DNA from: Caenimonas soli
GTDB lineage: Bacteria; Pseudomonadota; Gammaproteobacteria; Burkholderiales; Burkholderiaceae_C
Direction of reading: 5' to 3'
DNA length: 64,000 nucleotides
Assembly: GCF_013155545.1 (NCBI RefSeq)
Contig: NZ_JABJVV010000012.1
Location: forward strand, 109,413 to 173,412
Part shown: positions 1 through 8,530 of the stretch, one piece after another
How positions within the stretch are numbered: position 1 is the first letter of the stretch
How the letters are laid out: each line of letters begins with the position of its first letter
Notes under the pieces: generated by a model
What the model saw: only the letters and a program-made list of their open reading frames with translations
Told to the model about the DNA's origin: nothing
Database searches by the model: none
Program-made: the position numbers and the translations under genes

Positions 1-882
1 ATCCTCGCGAAGTGCGACGCGCTCGACGGCGCGGCTGACGGCATCGTCAACAACCGCAGCGCTTGCCAGGCGGCGTTCAACCTCGACACCGACGTTCCCA
101 CCTGCACCGGCGCGCCCGATGGCACCTGCGCGACCGCGGCCCAGAAAACGGCGCTGCAGAAAGTCTTCGGCGGGGCGAAGAACGGCGCCGGCCAGGCCCT
201 GTATGCCTCGTTCCCGTGGGACGCCGGAGTTTCCGGCGCCAACTGGCGCTTCTGGAAGCTGGACGCGGGCTTCGCACCGCTGCCGTTCAACACCTTGATC
301 GGCGCCGGCGCGATGGGCTACATCTTCACCTCGCCGCCCGATGCCCCCAACCTGGCCGACGCGGGCCTGGGCTACCAGCTCGGCTTCAGCATGGACACCG
401 ATGCGCCGAAGATCTTCGCGAAGAACGCCGTGTTCAAGGAGTCGGCGATGGACTTCATGACGCCCGTGAATGCGACCCAGCTGTCGGCCTTGAAGAACCG
501 CGGCGGCAAGCTGATCGTCTACCACGGCACGGCCGACCCGGTCTTCTCGCCCAACGACACCATCGCGTGGTACGACGCCCTCAACGCGGGCGACAGCACA
601 GCGCAGGGATACGCGCGCCTGTTCCTCGTGCCGGGCATGAACCATTGCAGCGGCGGCCCGGCGACGGACCGGTTCAACATGCTGGCGGCCCTGGAGAACT
701 GGGTCGAACGCGGAACGGCGCCCGAGTCCGTTGTTGCGAAGGTCAATCCCGCCGACCCTGACGTTGTGACCAAGGGATGGCCCGCGACCCGCACTCGCCC
801 GCTGTGCGCCTATCCCAGGCAGGCCATGCTGAAAGCCGGGGCGACGGATCTCGAAAGTGCGAGTTCCTTCGTCTGCCAGTGA
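1..882 (+). CDS. Tannase/feruloyl esterase family protein, 5' end outside window
   Basis: The open frame runs in from the left edge and ends at a TGA, leaving about 293 C-terminal residues. The first residues contain the Cys/Asp-rich stretch LDGAADGIVNN, which resembles the calcium-binding loop of the tannase/feruloyl esterase alpha/beta-hydrolase family. Further on, KLIVYHGTADPVFSP and MNHCSGGP match the regions around the catalytic Asp and His of that family. The catalytic Ser (CSxGG region) would lie in the missing part. Family members are usually secreted or periplasmic and cleave ester bonds of gallate or hydroxycinnamate conjugates. The gene converges on the leftward operon that ends at 910, and no terminator is obvious in the 27-bp gap. 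The substrate cannot be told from this fragment. Confidence 0.85.
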   Translation: MLAKCDALDGAADGIVNNRSACQAAFNLDTDVPTCTGAPDGTCATAAQKTALQKVFGGAKNGAGQALYASFPWDAGVSGANWRFWKLDAGFAPLPFNTLIGAGAMGYIFTSPPDAPNLADAGLGYQLGFSMDTDAPKIFAKNAVFKESAMDFMTPVNATQLSALKNRGGKLIVYHGTADPVFSPNDTIAWYDALNAGDSTAQGYARLFLVPGMNHCSGGPATDRFNMLAALENWVERGTAPESVVAKVNPADPDVVTKGWPATRTRPLCAYPRQAMLKAGATDLESASSFVCQ

Positions 883-909
883 GAAGCCGCGAGGCGGGCA
901 TCGGCGTAG

Positions 910-2532
910 TCATGTATCCAGCCAGACGTGTTCGGCGAACGTATAGCCCATCATCCCGCCGAGCGGGATCGGCGTCAGCCCCTTGAGCTTCTTGCTGTGG
1001 CCGTCGATGTTCGACATGAAGAACGGGATGCCGATGCCGCTGCCCTCGTGGATCATCACCTGCATGTCGGCGTATATCTGAGCGCGCTTTGCAGTGTCGG
1101 GCTCGCCGCGCGCGGCGACGAGCAGCTGGTCGAACTTCTCGCTCTTCCACGCCGATTCGTTCCACGGCGCATCGGACTTGAAGAAGGACGTAAGGAGGAC
1201 ATCGGCGCTGGGGCGCGGGTTGACCGCGCCGAATCCCACCGGATGCTTCATCCAGTGCTGCGACCAGTAACCGTCCGCCGGCATGCGGCGCACGTCGAGG
1301 TTCATGCCGATCTGCTTGGCCGCGTACTGCAGCACCAGCCCGATCTCGACCGAGCTGGTCGCGGCAGGCGACACCACCATGGGCACCACCGTGCTGCCGA
1401 TGCCTGATTTCTGGAAGTGGAACTTCGCCTTGTCGGGGTCGTACGCCCGCTGCTTGAGGCCGTTGAAGTAGAAGCGGTTGCTGGGATCGATGGGTTGGTC
1501 GTTGGCCACCACCCCGCGACCGATCATGATCGACTTGAGCATCTGCTCACGATTGAACAGGTACTTGAGCGCCTTCACGAAGTCCGGGTTGTTGCCGGGC
1601 GCGCTGTCCAGGCGAACCACCATGTCCGTGTAGGTGCCGGCTTTCGTCTCGAAGATCGCATGCTTGCCGGTGGCGGTGATGCGATCGATCGAGCGCGGGT
1701 TCACCGATCCGACCAGATCCAATTCACCTGCCAGCAGTGCATTGATGCGCGCCGATTCATCGCCGATTCCGACGTATTCGATCTCGTCGACGTAGGGCCG
1801 GTTCGGCTTCCAGTAGTTGTCGTTGCGGATGGCCAGAGAGCGCACGCCGGGCTTGAATTCCTTGACCTTGTAAGGCCCCGTGCCGATGCCGGCGTTGAAG
1901 TCGGTTGTGCCGTCCTTGACGATGTGGAAGTGATACGTGCCCAGGACCACCGGCAGGTCCGCGTTCGGCGTTGCGAGGCGGATCGTCACTTCATTCGGAC
2001 CGGTGGCGGTCACCTCGTCAATGGGGTCGGCCAGCACCTTGGCCTTCGAGGCCGTCGCGGGATTCTTGTGGCGCATGATCGAGAAGATCACGTCTTGCGG
2101 CGTCAGCGGCTTGCCGTCGTGGAAGGTCACGCCCTTGCGCAGCTTGAACACCCAGGTCTTCGCGTCCTTCGTCGCGAACTCCTCGGCCAGGGACGGCTGC
2201 GGCGTCAGGCTGCCGTCCAGGTACGTGAGCCCGTTGTAGAACATGAACCCGCGGATGTAGTCGGTGTGGTTCGACTGCTTCGCCGGGTCGAGCGTGTCGC
2301 TCACAGCTGCGGTGGCGCCCGCCACCTTGATGCGCCCGCCCTTCTTCGGCGTTTCGGCAGCGTGCGCGTTGCTCGCCACTGTCGCAATGCCGCTCGCAAG
2401 CGCGGCCTGCATGCCGCCGGCCATCAGCATCGTGAGGACGTCGCGCCGGCTCGCCCCACGCTTCAACGCGTCGTGGATGCGCGTGCTGTCTGCCGGACCG
2501 ATCAATAGATCGAGCTCTTTGCGTTCGTTCAT
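910..2532 (-). CDS. ABC transporter substrate-binding protein, peptide/opine type (SBP family 5), Tat-type signal
   Basis: This is a 540-residue periplasmic solute-binding protein of the DppA/OppA class (SBP_bac_5). The N-terminus carries a twin-arginine motif (SRRDVLTML, residues 28-36) followed by a hydrophobic segment and AHA-AE, so export in folded form is likely. Family signatures include the TFHDGKPLTPQDV and GTGPYKVKEF stretches. It is the last gene of a leftward block with an M19-like protein and a three-part flavin oxidase, but no permease or ATPase gene is attached. A close paralogue sits at 20297-21928 at the head of a complete ABC operon, so this protein may deliver to that permease. 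The ligand is unknown; the context suggests a peptide, opine or amino-acid conjugate. Confidence 0.9.
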   Translation of the reverse strand: MNERKELDLLIGPADSTRIHDALKRGASRRDVLTMLMAGGMQAALASGIATVASNAHAAETPKKGGRIKVAGATAAVSDTLDPAKQSNHTDYIRGFMFYNGLTYLDGSLTPQPSLAEEFATKDAKTWVFKLRKGVTFHDGKPLTPQDVIFSIMRHKNPATASKAKVLADPIDEVTATGPNEVTIRLATPNADLPVVLGTYHFHIVKDGTTDFNAGIGTGPYKVKEFKPGVRSLAIRNDNYWKPNRPYVDEIEYVGIGDESARINALLAGELDLVGSVNPRSIDRITATGKHAIFETKAGTYTDMVVRLDSAPGNNPDFVKALKYLFNREQMLKSIMIGRGVVANDQPIDPSNRFYFNGLKQRAYDPDKAKFHFQKSGIGSTVVPMVVSPAATSSVEIGLVLQYAAKQIGMNLDVRRMPADGYWSQHWMKHPVGFGAVNPRPSADVLLTSFFKSDAPWNESAWKSEKFDQLLVAARGEPDTAKRAQIYADMQVMIHEGSGIGIPFFMSNIDGHSKKLKGLTPIPLGGMMGYTFAEHVWLDT

Positions 2533-2592
2533 GTCATGTCTCCGGTAGGGTTGGAGGGTTGGAGGGATCAGAAAGGCGCGAGTATCTTGTTC

Positions 2593-3517
2593 CTAGACGG
2601 TGATCTGGGCTTCCTTCACCATGACTTTCCAGCGATCGACTTCCTGTTTCATGAAGGCGTTGACCTGCAGAAGCGACATGTCGGGCATCAAAGGTGTTCC
2701 CTGATCCTCGAATTGCTTCACCAGGGTGGCGTTCTTCCGGCCTGCGCCGATCCCCTCATGCAAGCGAGCGACGATGTCGCCTGGTGTGCCTGCGGGCGAG
2801 GCGCTTGCCGGCTGTCGCGCCAAGCGCGCGCAACCGACCGGCGCGCACGAGCGGACCCACGACGGACCAGGAATCGACGGCGAAGGTGAGACGGCCCGCC
2901 ATGACCTCCGACATGACGCCTTGCGATCCTTGCTTGAAAGGCACGTGCAGGAGGTTGGGAACGCCCAGGCGGTTGGCGAGCAGCTTGCATGCGATGTGGC
3001 TGCTCGCACCCACCCCGTTGGAGCCGTAGTTGTGGCGATCCGGAGCGGCCTTGATGCGGGCGGAGAGGTCCTGGAAGGTGCGGATGTCGCTGTCGCCACT
3101 GACCACCAGGACCGTGGGTACGCTGGTCGTCACCGCGACGGGCAGGAAATCGTGAATGGGCTGGTAGGCCAGGTCGGGGTAGATGAACGGCGCGATCGCC
3201 CAGGTGGTGGCCGTGCTGTAGAGAAACGTGTACCCATCGGGCGCCGACCGCGCGGCAGCAGTGGCCCCAATGTTGCCTCCTGCGCCCGCGCGATTATCGA
3301 CGATGACCGAAGCGCCACCCAACTGCTTGCCGATGACTTCGCCCCAAATCCGTGCGGCGATGTCCGTACTGCTGCCTGGGCCGAATGGGACGATCAGCTT
3401 GATGGCGCGATTCGGATAACGATCTTGCGCCGTCGCGGCCGCCGATCCAAGGATGCCGCTTGCCGCCAAGGGCAGGCTGGCCAGGGAGCTCAAGAATTTT
3501 CTACGGGTAGCATGCAT
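2593..3517 (-). pseudogene. Broken Bug/TctC-family (TTT) solute-binding protein gene
   Basis: The ATG at 3517 has an AGAGGA ribosome site and opens a Tat-like signal (ATRRKFLSSLASLP) followed by clear Bug-family sequence (YPNRAIKLIVPFGPGSSTD, VDNRAGAGG). The match runs in one frame to GRLRALGATAGKR near 2806. It resumes in another frame at SPAGTPGDIVARL and continues to the normal C-terminus and a TAG at 2593. The roughly 25 residues that normally separate these segments (the PDVPT...W region) are missing, so an internal deletion with frameshift has destroyed the gene. The join lies near 2798-2806. An intact protein would bind a carboxylate in the periplasm for a tripartite tricarboxylate transporter; no intact TctA or TctB gene is present in the window. 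Confidence 0.85.
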
Positions 3518-3560
3518 GGTCTGTTGTCCTCTGTGGATGGCTCGGGGCATGTGCGTCCAT

Positions 3561-4604
3561 TCAACCGCAGAACTTGCGCATGGCACGCAGCCAGCTGCCG
3601 CCGAGCAAGGCTTTCAAATCGCTTTCCGAGTAGCCGCGGTCGAACAGGCCTTGGGTCAGGTTCGGAAGCTTACGAACCGACTCGACACCGATCGGATAGG
3701 ACTGGCGGCCAAAGGCAGCCAGCGGCCCGAAGATGTCGGGACGGCGGGTACGCCAGGTCACGACGCTCGGCGGGGCCACCACGGTTGCGGCTTCCTGGAA
3801 GGCCTCGACATAGTCCATCCCGATACCAACGTGGTCGACGCCTACGAGCTTCACGAAGTGATCCATGTGGTTGAGCAGGTCGTCAAGGGTCGGCGTCTCG
3901 TCGGCCAGCGATTGCGGCAGGCCGCAAACGCCGATCATTCCGCCCTTGGCGGCCATCGCCTTGACGGTGGCGTCGGTCGTGTTGCGACCGTTGCTGCGCA
4001 GTTCGTCGCTGTTCGAGTGGGTGCAGACGGGTGCCCGTGCCAGTGCCGCCGCTTCCGCCCGGGTGCGATGGCCGCAGTGCGACAGGTCCAGCATCAGCGG
4101 CAGGGTATTGACCAAGGAGATCAGTTCCTCGCCCAGATAAGTGAGGCCCGCGTCGCGCTTCTCGCCGCAGCCGTCGCCGAGCGCGTTGGCCGTGGTGTAG
4201 GCGAGACCCAGGAAGCGCAGGCCCATCCGGGTCATGGCTTCAATGCGCCAGAACTGGTCCTGGTCCTCGATCATGCTGGCACCTTGGGTGCCGATCACGA
4301 TGCCGAGTTTGCCTTTCTGCTTGGCGGCGAGAACGTCGTCGGCCGTCTTGCACAGCATCAGAAGTGGGCTCTTGTCGATCTTGGCCAGGTGGCGCTCGAA
4401 GTTCTGCAGCGTCTTGTCCCAGTTCTCCTCCAGCGCGAAGGTCACGTTGGCGGCGTTGACACCCCCCTCGATCGCGCGTCGGGTGAACTTCTCATCGAGC
4501 ACATAGGCGATCGCCAACCCATCGAATACGAGGTTGCTCTCGTGGAAACGGCGCGCCTTGTCGTCGGCGACAAGGGATTCTGCGGGGTTGACGGTCACTG
4601 ACAT
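3561..4604 (-). CDS. Membrane-dipeptidase-like protein (peptidase M19 fold) without the HxD motif
   Basis: This 347-residue protein has the order of motifs of the renal/membrane dipeptidase family: IEDQDQFWRIEAMTRMGLRFLGL around the bridging Glu, LDLSHCGHRT, CTHSNSDELRSNGRNTTD and a C-terminal GGSWLRAMRKF. M19 enzymes are TIM-barrel metallopeptidases cleaving dipeptides, often with a D-residue or modified C-terminus. The usual N-terminal metal ligands (DGHxD) are absent; the equivalent stretch reads VFDGLAIAYVLDEKF. It has no signal peptide, so it is cytoplasmic. It lies between the flavin oxidase genes and two periplasmic binding-protein genes. Either it uses a reduced metal site or it catalyses a related, unknown reaction. 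Confidence 0.8.
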   Translation of the reverse strand: MSVTVNPAESLVADDKARRFHESNLVFDGLAIAYVLDEKFTRRAIEGGVNAANVTFALEENWDKTLQNFERHLAKIDKSPLLMLCKTADDVLAAKQKGKLGIVIGTQGASMIEDQDQFWRIEAMTRMGLRFLGLAYTTANALGDGCGEKRDAGLTYLGEELISLVNTLPLMLDLSHCGHRTRAEAAALARAPVCTHSNSDELRSNGRNTTDATVKAMAAKGGMIGVCGLPQSLADETPTLDDLLNHMDHFVKLVGVDHVGIGMDYVEAFQEAATVVAPPSVVTWRTRRPDIFGPLAAFGRQSYPIGVESVRKLPNLTQGLFDRGYSESDLKALLGGSWLRAMRKFCG

Positions 4605-4637
4605 CGGTAAAGCTCCGGGAAGTATGTTGGGAATGCG

Positions 4638-5819
4638 TCAGGCAGTTGCCTGCGCAGCGGGGGAGGCGGGCGCCCATGAGGACACCGGCTGGACGGCAAA
4701 GCGCCGAATATGGAATGGCTCGATCGGCGTGCTGGTGGCGCCGGTGGCTATCAGTTCGGCCATCACGTCGCCGACCCCGGGGCCGAGCTGGAACCCGTGA
4801 CCGCAGAAACCGAAGGCGTAGTACAGGCCGCTGACCCGGCCGCTGGGGCCCATGACCGGCAGCTCGTCGCGCATGTAGCCCTCGATGCCGCTCCAGGTGC
4901 GCAGCACCTGCAGCTTGCCAAGTGCGGGCGCCAGGCGCCGCAGCTCGCGCAGTTGAAGCAGGGTGTTCTCCGGCAGCACGTAGGCTCGCTTGATGTCCGG
5001 GTAGGCGGGGCCGCGCCGGCCGCCGCCGAACACGATATTCCCGCGCTTGACCTGGCGGAAATAGACCACCTCATGGGGCACCTTGGTCGACACGCCAACC
5101 ACAGGGACGATTCCGTATGGCACCGGCTCGGTCACGCCCATCGTGGGCCCGTGCGGCGTCATCGGCACCGGCTCGCCAAAGGCGGCGGACAGCTTGTCTC
5201 CCCAGGCGCCGGCGCAGATGAGGGCGCACGGCGCGCGGAAGGTCCGGCCGTCGGCTGCCTGCACGCGAAAGTCCCCGCCGTCCTTGTCGACGGAAAGCAC
5301 TTCGCAGTTCTCGATCACCTGCGCGCCCGCGCGCGCCGCGGCTCGACCGAAGGCCGGTGCCGCCAGCCGGGGATTCGCGTGGCCGTCGTTCGGCGAATAG
5401 GAGCCGCAGATGACGTCGGGGCCGAAGAAGGGAAAGCGGCGGCGGAAGTCGCTTCCACCCACAATTTCAAGGTCCAGTCCCCAACCGCGTGCGTCGCTGG
5501 CGTACTGCTCGACCACCGCTGCCTGCGCCTCGTCGTACACGCCACGCACATGGCCGGTGGCAAGGAACTCGGCGTCCTCGCCGATCAGCTCGTTCAGCTG
5601 GCCCCAGATGGCCCGCGAGCGGTGTGCCAGCGGCAGTTGCGGCAGGTATCGGCCCTGGCGCCGCACGTTGCCGAAGTTGACACCGCTGGCCTGCTGGCCG
5701 ACCAGCCCGCGCTCCAGCAGGATCACCGAGCGGCCGCGCCTGCGCAAAAAGAATGCGCTGGCAGCGCCCATCAGGCCACCTCCGATGATGACGACGTCGG
5801 CCTTTCGATCATCAGACAT
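4638..5819 (-). CDS. FAD-dependent amine/opine oxidase, DAO-type subunit (HcnC/OoxB-like)
   Basis: The protein is 393 residues if it begins at the ATG at 5819, which overlaps the upstream gene by 8 bp and directly precedes the Rossmann motif VVIIGGGLMGAASAFFL. The longer open frame upstream is not expected to be translated. It is a DAO/glycine-oxidase-fold flavoprotein; the C-terminal FGFCGHGFQLGPGVG stretch is the typical FAD-closing segment. Its partners are the [2Fe-2S]-containing FAD protein and the small ferredoxin-like protein encoded just upstream, the arrangement of HcnABC, octopine/nopaline oxidase and D-hydroxyproline dehydrogenase. This subunit should hold the active site and oxidise a C-N bond. 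The exact amine is not predictable from sequence. Confidence 0.88.
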   Translation of the reverse strand: MSDDRKADVVIIGGGLMGAASAFFLRRRGRSVILLERGLVGQQASGVNFGNVRRQGRYLPQLPLAHRSRAIWGQLNELIGEDAEFLATGHVRGVYDEAQAAVVEQYASDARGWGLDLEIVGGSDFRRRFPFFGPDVICGSYSPNDGHANPRLAAPAFGRAAARAGAQVIENCEVLSVDKDGGDFRVQAADGRTFRAPCALICAGAWGDKLSAAFGEPVPMTPHGPTMGVTEPVPYGIVPVVGVSTKVPHEVVYFRQVKRGNIVFGGGRRGPAYPDIKRAYVLPENTLLQLRELRRLAPALGKLQVLRTWSGIEGYMRDELPVMGPSGRVSGLYYAFGFCGHGFQLGPGVGDVMAELIATGATSTPIEPFHIRRFAVQPVSSWAPASPAAQATA

Positions 5820-7203
5820 TGACGCCTCCCGCGTTCTCGAGCGCCGCCATCGGCAAGGGCTTGACGGGCCCCTGTCCGCGCAGGCGGCCAACCGTCTCGA
5901 TCGGGATGCAGGCGGCGTGCGCCACCACTTCGGCCGCCGCATGGCCGCAGAAGCGCCCCTGGCAGCGGCCCATGCCGACGCGGCTGAACGCCTTGGCGCG
6001 GTTCACTTCGCTGCCGCCCATCTCCTTGACCACTCGCCGCAGTTCTCCGGCCGTGATCGTTTCGCAGCGGCAGACCACCGCCGAATCAGGCAAAGCAGCA
6101 GCCTGCGCATGAGGCCAGGGAAACGCCTGGATCAGCCCACGCCGGAAACGGTCCATCTTCTCCAGCGTGCGCCGCAGCGCCGGCATGGGGTCCGGGGATG
6201 CCGGCCGACCGAGATCGGACAACACGGCGAGCGCTGCCAGGCGGCCGGCCGCTTCGGCGCCATCGGCGCCGAGAATCCGCGCTCCGTCGCCGGCGAGGTA
6301 CACACCTGCGGTCGTGCTGCGTCCATCGCTGTCGATCTTCGGCAGCCATTGGCGCGACCCGCTGTCGAACTGGAATTCGCAGCGCGCCAGATCAGCCAGC
6401 TGGCTTTCCGCACGCAGGTGGTAGCCCAAGGCAACGGCGTCGCAGTCGATGTGCAGTTCGCTGCCATCACGCTTGCGCACCGTCACGCCTTGGACACCCA
6501 ATGCGGCAGCACCCGTTATGCGCAGCGGCGTGACACCGCTGTGAATGGCGACACCGGCCTTCCGAAGCGCGCGGTTCAGCGCCACTCCCTTGAGCAGCAG
6601 GCCGGGCCGGGCGGCCAGAGCGGGCAGGGCTCGCAGCCGCTGCGAAAACGGCGACGTGTCGAGCACGGCAAGCACCGTGGCACCGGCCTGGACATACTGG
6701 GAGGCGACGAGGTACAGCAGCGGCCCGGTCCCCATGAAGACGACCCGCCGGCCAATGGCACACGCTTGCGATTTCAGCGCGATCTGGGATGCACCCAGGC
6801 TGTAGCATCCGGCGAGGTTCCAGCCCTCGACCGGCATCAGCCGGTCGGTGGCACCGCTGCAGACAACCAACGCATCGAACGGCAGCGTGGCCGTCTGGTT
6901 GCCGTCATGCAGCACGTGTAGCGTGTTCGCCGTCACGTTCCAGGCCAGCGTTTCGGCCCGGTAATCCACCTGGGGGCGAATGGCCTCGAAGCTGCGGTGC
7001 AGGTCTTCGGCCTTCTTTGCCTCGCTGCCGTATAGCTTGGCATAGGGACGCTTAAAGCCCTCGGGCTGGCGACGGTAGATCTGGCCCCCATCGCGCAGGC
7101 CTTCGTCGATGACGGTCGGCCTCAGGCCTGCCTCGACCAAGGCCTCGGCGCAGCGCACGCCGGCCGGGCCGGTGCCAACGACAATCACGCGCGGTTGGGC
7201 CAT
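5812..7203 (-). CDS. FAD/NAD(P)-binding oxidoreductase with C-terminal [2Fe-2S] domain (HcnB/OoxA-like)
   Basis: This 463-residue protein starts with the dinucleotide-binding motif VIVVGTGPAGVRCAEAL and has a pyridine-nucleotide-disulphide-oxidoreductase fold. Its last quarter carries the BFD-like iron-sulfur signature CRCE ... GRCQGRFC, as in the alpha subunits of opine oxidases, HcnB and hydroxyproline dehydrogenase. It probably relays electrons from the DAO-type subunit towards the respiratory chain. The gene overlaps both neighbours (8 bp downstream, 19 bp upstream), so the three subunits are translationally coupled. The set is likely membrane-associated, although no transmembrane segment is seen. 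Confidence 0.88.
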   Translation of the reverse strand: MAQPRVIVVGTGPAGVRCAEALVEAGLRPTVIDEGLRDGGQIYRRQPEGFKRPYAKLYGSEAKKAEDLHRSFEAIRPQVDYRAETLAWNVTANTLHVLHDGNQTATLPFDALVVCSGATDRLMPVEGWNLAGCYSLGASQIALKSQACAIGRRVVFMGTGPLLYLVASQYVQAGATVLAVLDTSPFSQRLRALPALAARPGLLLKGVALNRALRKAGVAIHSGVTPLRITGAAALGVQGVTVRKRDGSELHIDCDAVALGYHLRAESQLADLARCEFQFDSGSRQWLPKIDSDGRSTTAGVYLAGDGARILGADGAEAAGRLAALAVLSDLGRPASPDPMPALRRTLEKMDRFRRGLIQAFPWPHAQAAALPDSAVVCRCETITAGELRRVVKEMGGSEVNRAKAFSRVGMGRCQGRFCGHAAAEVVAHAACIPIETVGRLRGQGPVKPLPMAALENAGGVNV

Positions 7204-7508
7204 CTCGCCTCCAGTGGTTCGGTCGTGACGCGCAATCCTTCGCGTACCACCGTTGTGCAGGCGCGCAAGCGTTCGCCTTCTTCGGTCCAGACCCAGCAGT
7301 CCTGGCAGGCGCCCATCAGGCAGAAGCCAGAACGCACGCCATCGCCGAATTCGGAGTGCCGCAGGTGCGCAACGTTGCCGAGCAGGGCAACGAGCAGGGT
7401 GTCGCCTTCAAGGGCGGCGATCGGCTTGCCATCAGCTACAAGCTGTACCGAGGGACGCAAAGTTTCTGCCAGGCGGATGAATCGGCCGGCCGTCATTTCT
7501 TGATTCAT
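7185..7508 (-). CDS. Small (2Fe-2S)-binding protein (HcnA/OoxC-like)
   Basis: This 107-residue protein has a ferredoxin-like cysteine pattern (GFCLMGACQDCWV with a later RACTT), as in HcnA and the gamma subunit of opine or hydroxyproline oxidases. It overlaps the FAD/[2Fe-2S] subunit gene by 19 bp and is the first gene of the leftward operon. It should provide the third subunit of the oxidase and carry one electron-transfer cluster. The start lies close to a divergent LysR gene, and the shared intergenic region holds a phased TTTGG/CCAAA repeat that could be its operator. Confidence 0.87.
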   Translation of the reverse strand: MNQEMTAGRFIRLAETLRPSVQLVADGKPIAALEGDTLLVALLGNVAHLRHSEFGDGVRSGFCLMGACQDCWVWTEEGERLRACTTVVREGLRVTTEPLEARWPNRA

Positions 7509-7553
7509 GCAGTCGATTCTGGGCAGGACGGCCCGCTCGCGCCAATATCAAGT

Positions 7554-7576
7554 GTTTGGAAATACCAAACCTTTGG
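7554..7576. promoter_or_regulatory. Phased TTTGG/CCAAA repeats, candidate LysR operator
   Basis: The divergent intergenic region contains GTTTGG-AAATA-CCAAAC, a perfect 6-bp inverted repeat (7554-7570), directly followed by CC-TTTGG, which forms a second inverted repeat with the same CCAAA. Three half-sites in alternating orientation between a LysR gene and a target operon fit the usual LysR layout of a recognition site and a nearby activation site. The site overlaps the likely leader of the LysR gene, so autorepression is plausible. Confidence 0.5.
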
Positions 7577-7590
7577 TTATGCTTGTGCGA

Positions 7591-8484
7591 ATGAACGCTC
7601 GCCAGCTTGAAGTATTTCGCGCGGTCATGCGCAACCGCTCACTCACCGCCGCCGCCGAGGCGCTTCATGTTTCGCAACCGGCGGTCAGCAAGCTGCTGCG
7701 CCACTTCGAATCCCAGATCGGCTACACGCTGTTCGAGCGCCTCGGTGGCCGATTGGTGCCGACCGCGGAGGCCCAGCTGCTCTACCGCGACGCCGACCGG
7801 ATCTTTCGTGAGATCGAGGTCCTCAAGGGCCTGTCGGACCGCATCCGCGACAAGCAGCTCGGGTTGCTTCGCGTCGGCGCGAGTGCGCCACCGACCTTTG
7901 CCTTGCTCCCTTACGCCACGGAGCGCTTCCGCCAGCGCAATCCTGGGCTACGTGTCGTGCTGCAGACCCTGCCTGCCGAGGCCATCGATGAACACATCTT
8001 GCTGGGCGATATTGATCTCGGCGTGACCATGCGCTGGTCTGCCGAGGCGCAGGTGCGATGCGAGTCTCTCGGAAAAGTGGGGATTGTCGCGCTGATGCGG
8101 CCGGACTCGCCGCTGGCGCGCCTCAAGGTGGTGAGGCCGGAGGATCTGGTCGGGCAGCCCCTGATCAGCTACGACGCGCATACGGCGCCGGGAAAGTTGC
8201 TTGAACAGGCATTCCGCGAGGCGGATGTGCTGCCACAGGTGCAGATCGAAGTCTCGCTGTCGATCGCCGCCTTGCCCCTTGTCCAGCAGGGTTTGGGGAT
8301 TGCATTGGTAGACGGGCTGGTCCCGTGGCGCAACTTCGGCGATCTGGTGGTGCGCCCGTTCCACCCGGAAGTGGTGATGGAGATCGTCCTGTCACGCAGC
8401 GGTCTGCGGCCGCAGACCCGGTACGGGCGTGAATACGCGCGCGACCTGCGCGCCGCTGTCGTGGCGATGTCAAGCCGGACTTGA
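7591..8484 (+). CDS. LysR-family transcriptional regulator
   Basis: The protein is 297 residues from the ATG at 7591, which puts the winged helix-turn-helix (NARQLEVFRAVMRNRSLTAA, then LHVSQPAVSKLLRHFE) at the very N-terminus as in other LysR proteins; an in-frame ATG at 7579 is possible. The C-terminal part is the usual inducer-binding domain. It is divergent from the HcnABC-like oxidase operon and most likely controls it. It resembles the NocR/OccR opine-regulator branch in its N-terminal helix pattern, but this is a judgement by eye. The gene converges on the PuuB-like gene, 46 bp apart. Confidence 0.9.
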   Translation: MNARQLEVFRAVMRNRSLTAAAEALHVSQPAVSKLLRHFESQIGYTLFERLGGRLVPTAEAQLLYRDADRIFREIEVLKGLSDRIRDKQLGLLRVGASAPPTFALLPYATERFRQRNPGLRVVLQTLPAEAIDEHILLGDIDLGVTMRWSAEAQVRCESLGKVGIVALMRPDSPLARLKVVRPEDLVGQPLISYDAHTAPGKLLEQAFREADVLPQVQIEVSLSIAALPLVQQGLGIALVDGLVPWRNFGDLVVRPFHPEVVMEIVLSRSGLRPQTRYGREYARDLRAAVVAMSSRT

Positions 8485-8530
8485 TCTGACCCCGCAGGGC
8501 ACAACCAGGGCGAGCCGGCCACCGCCTCGC

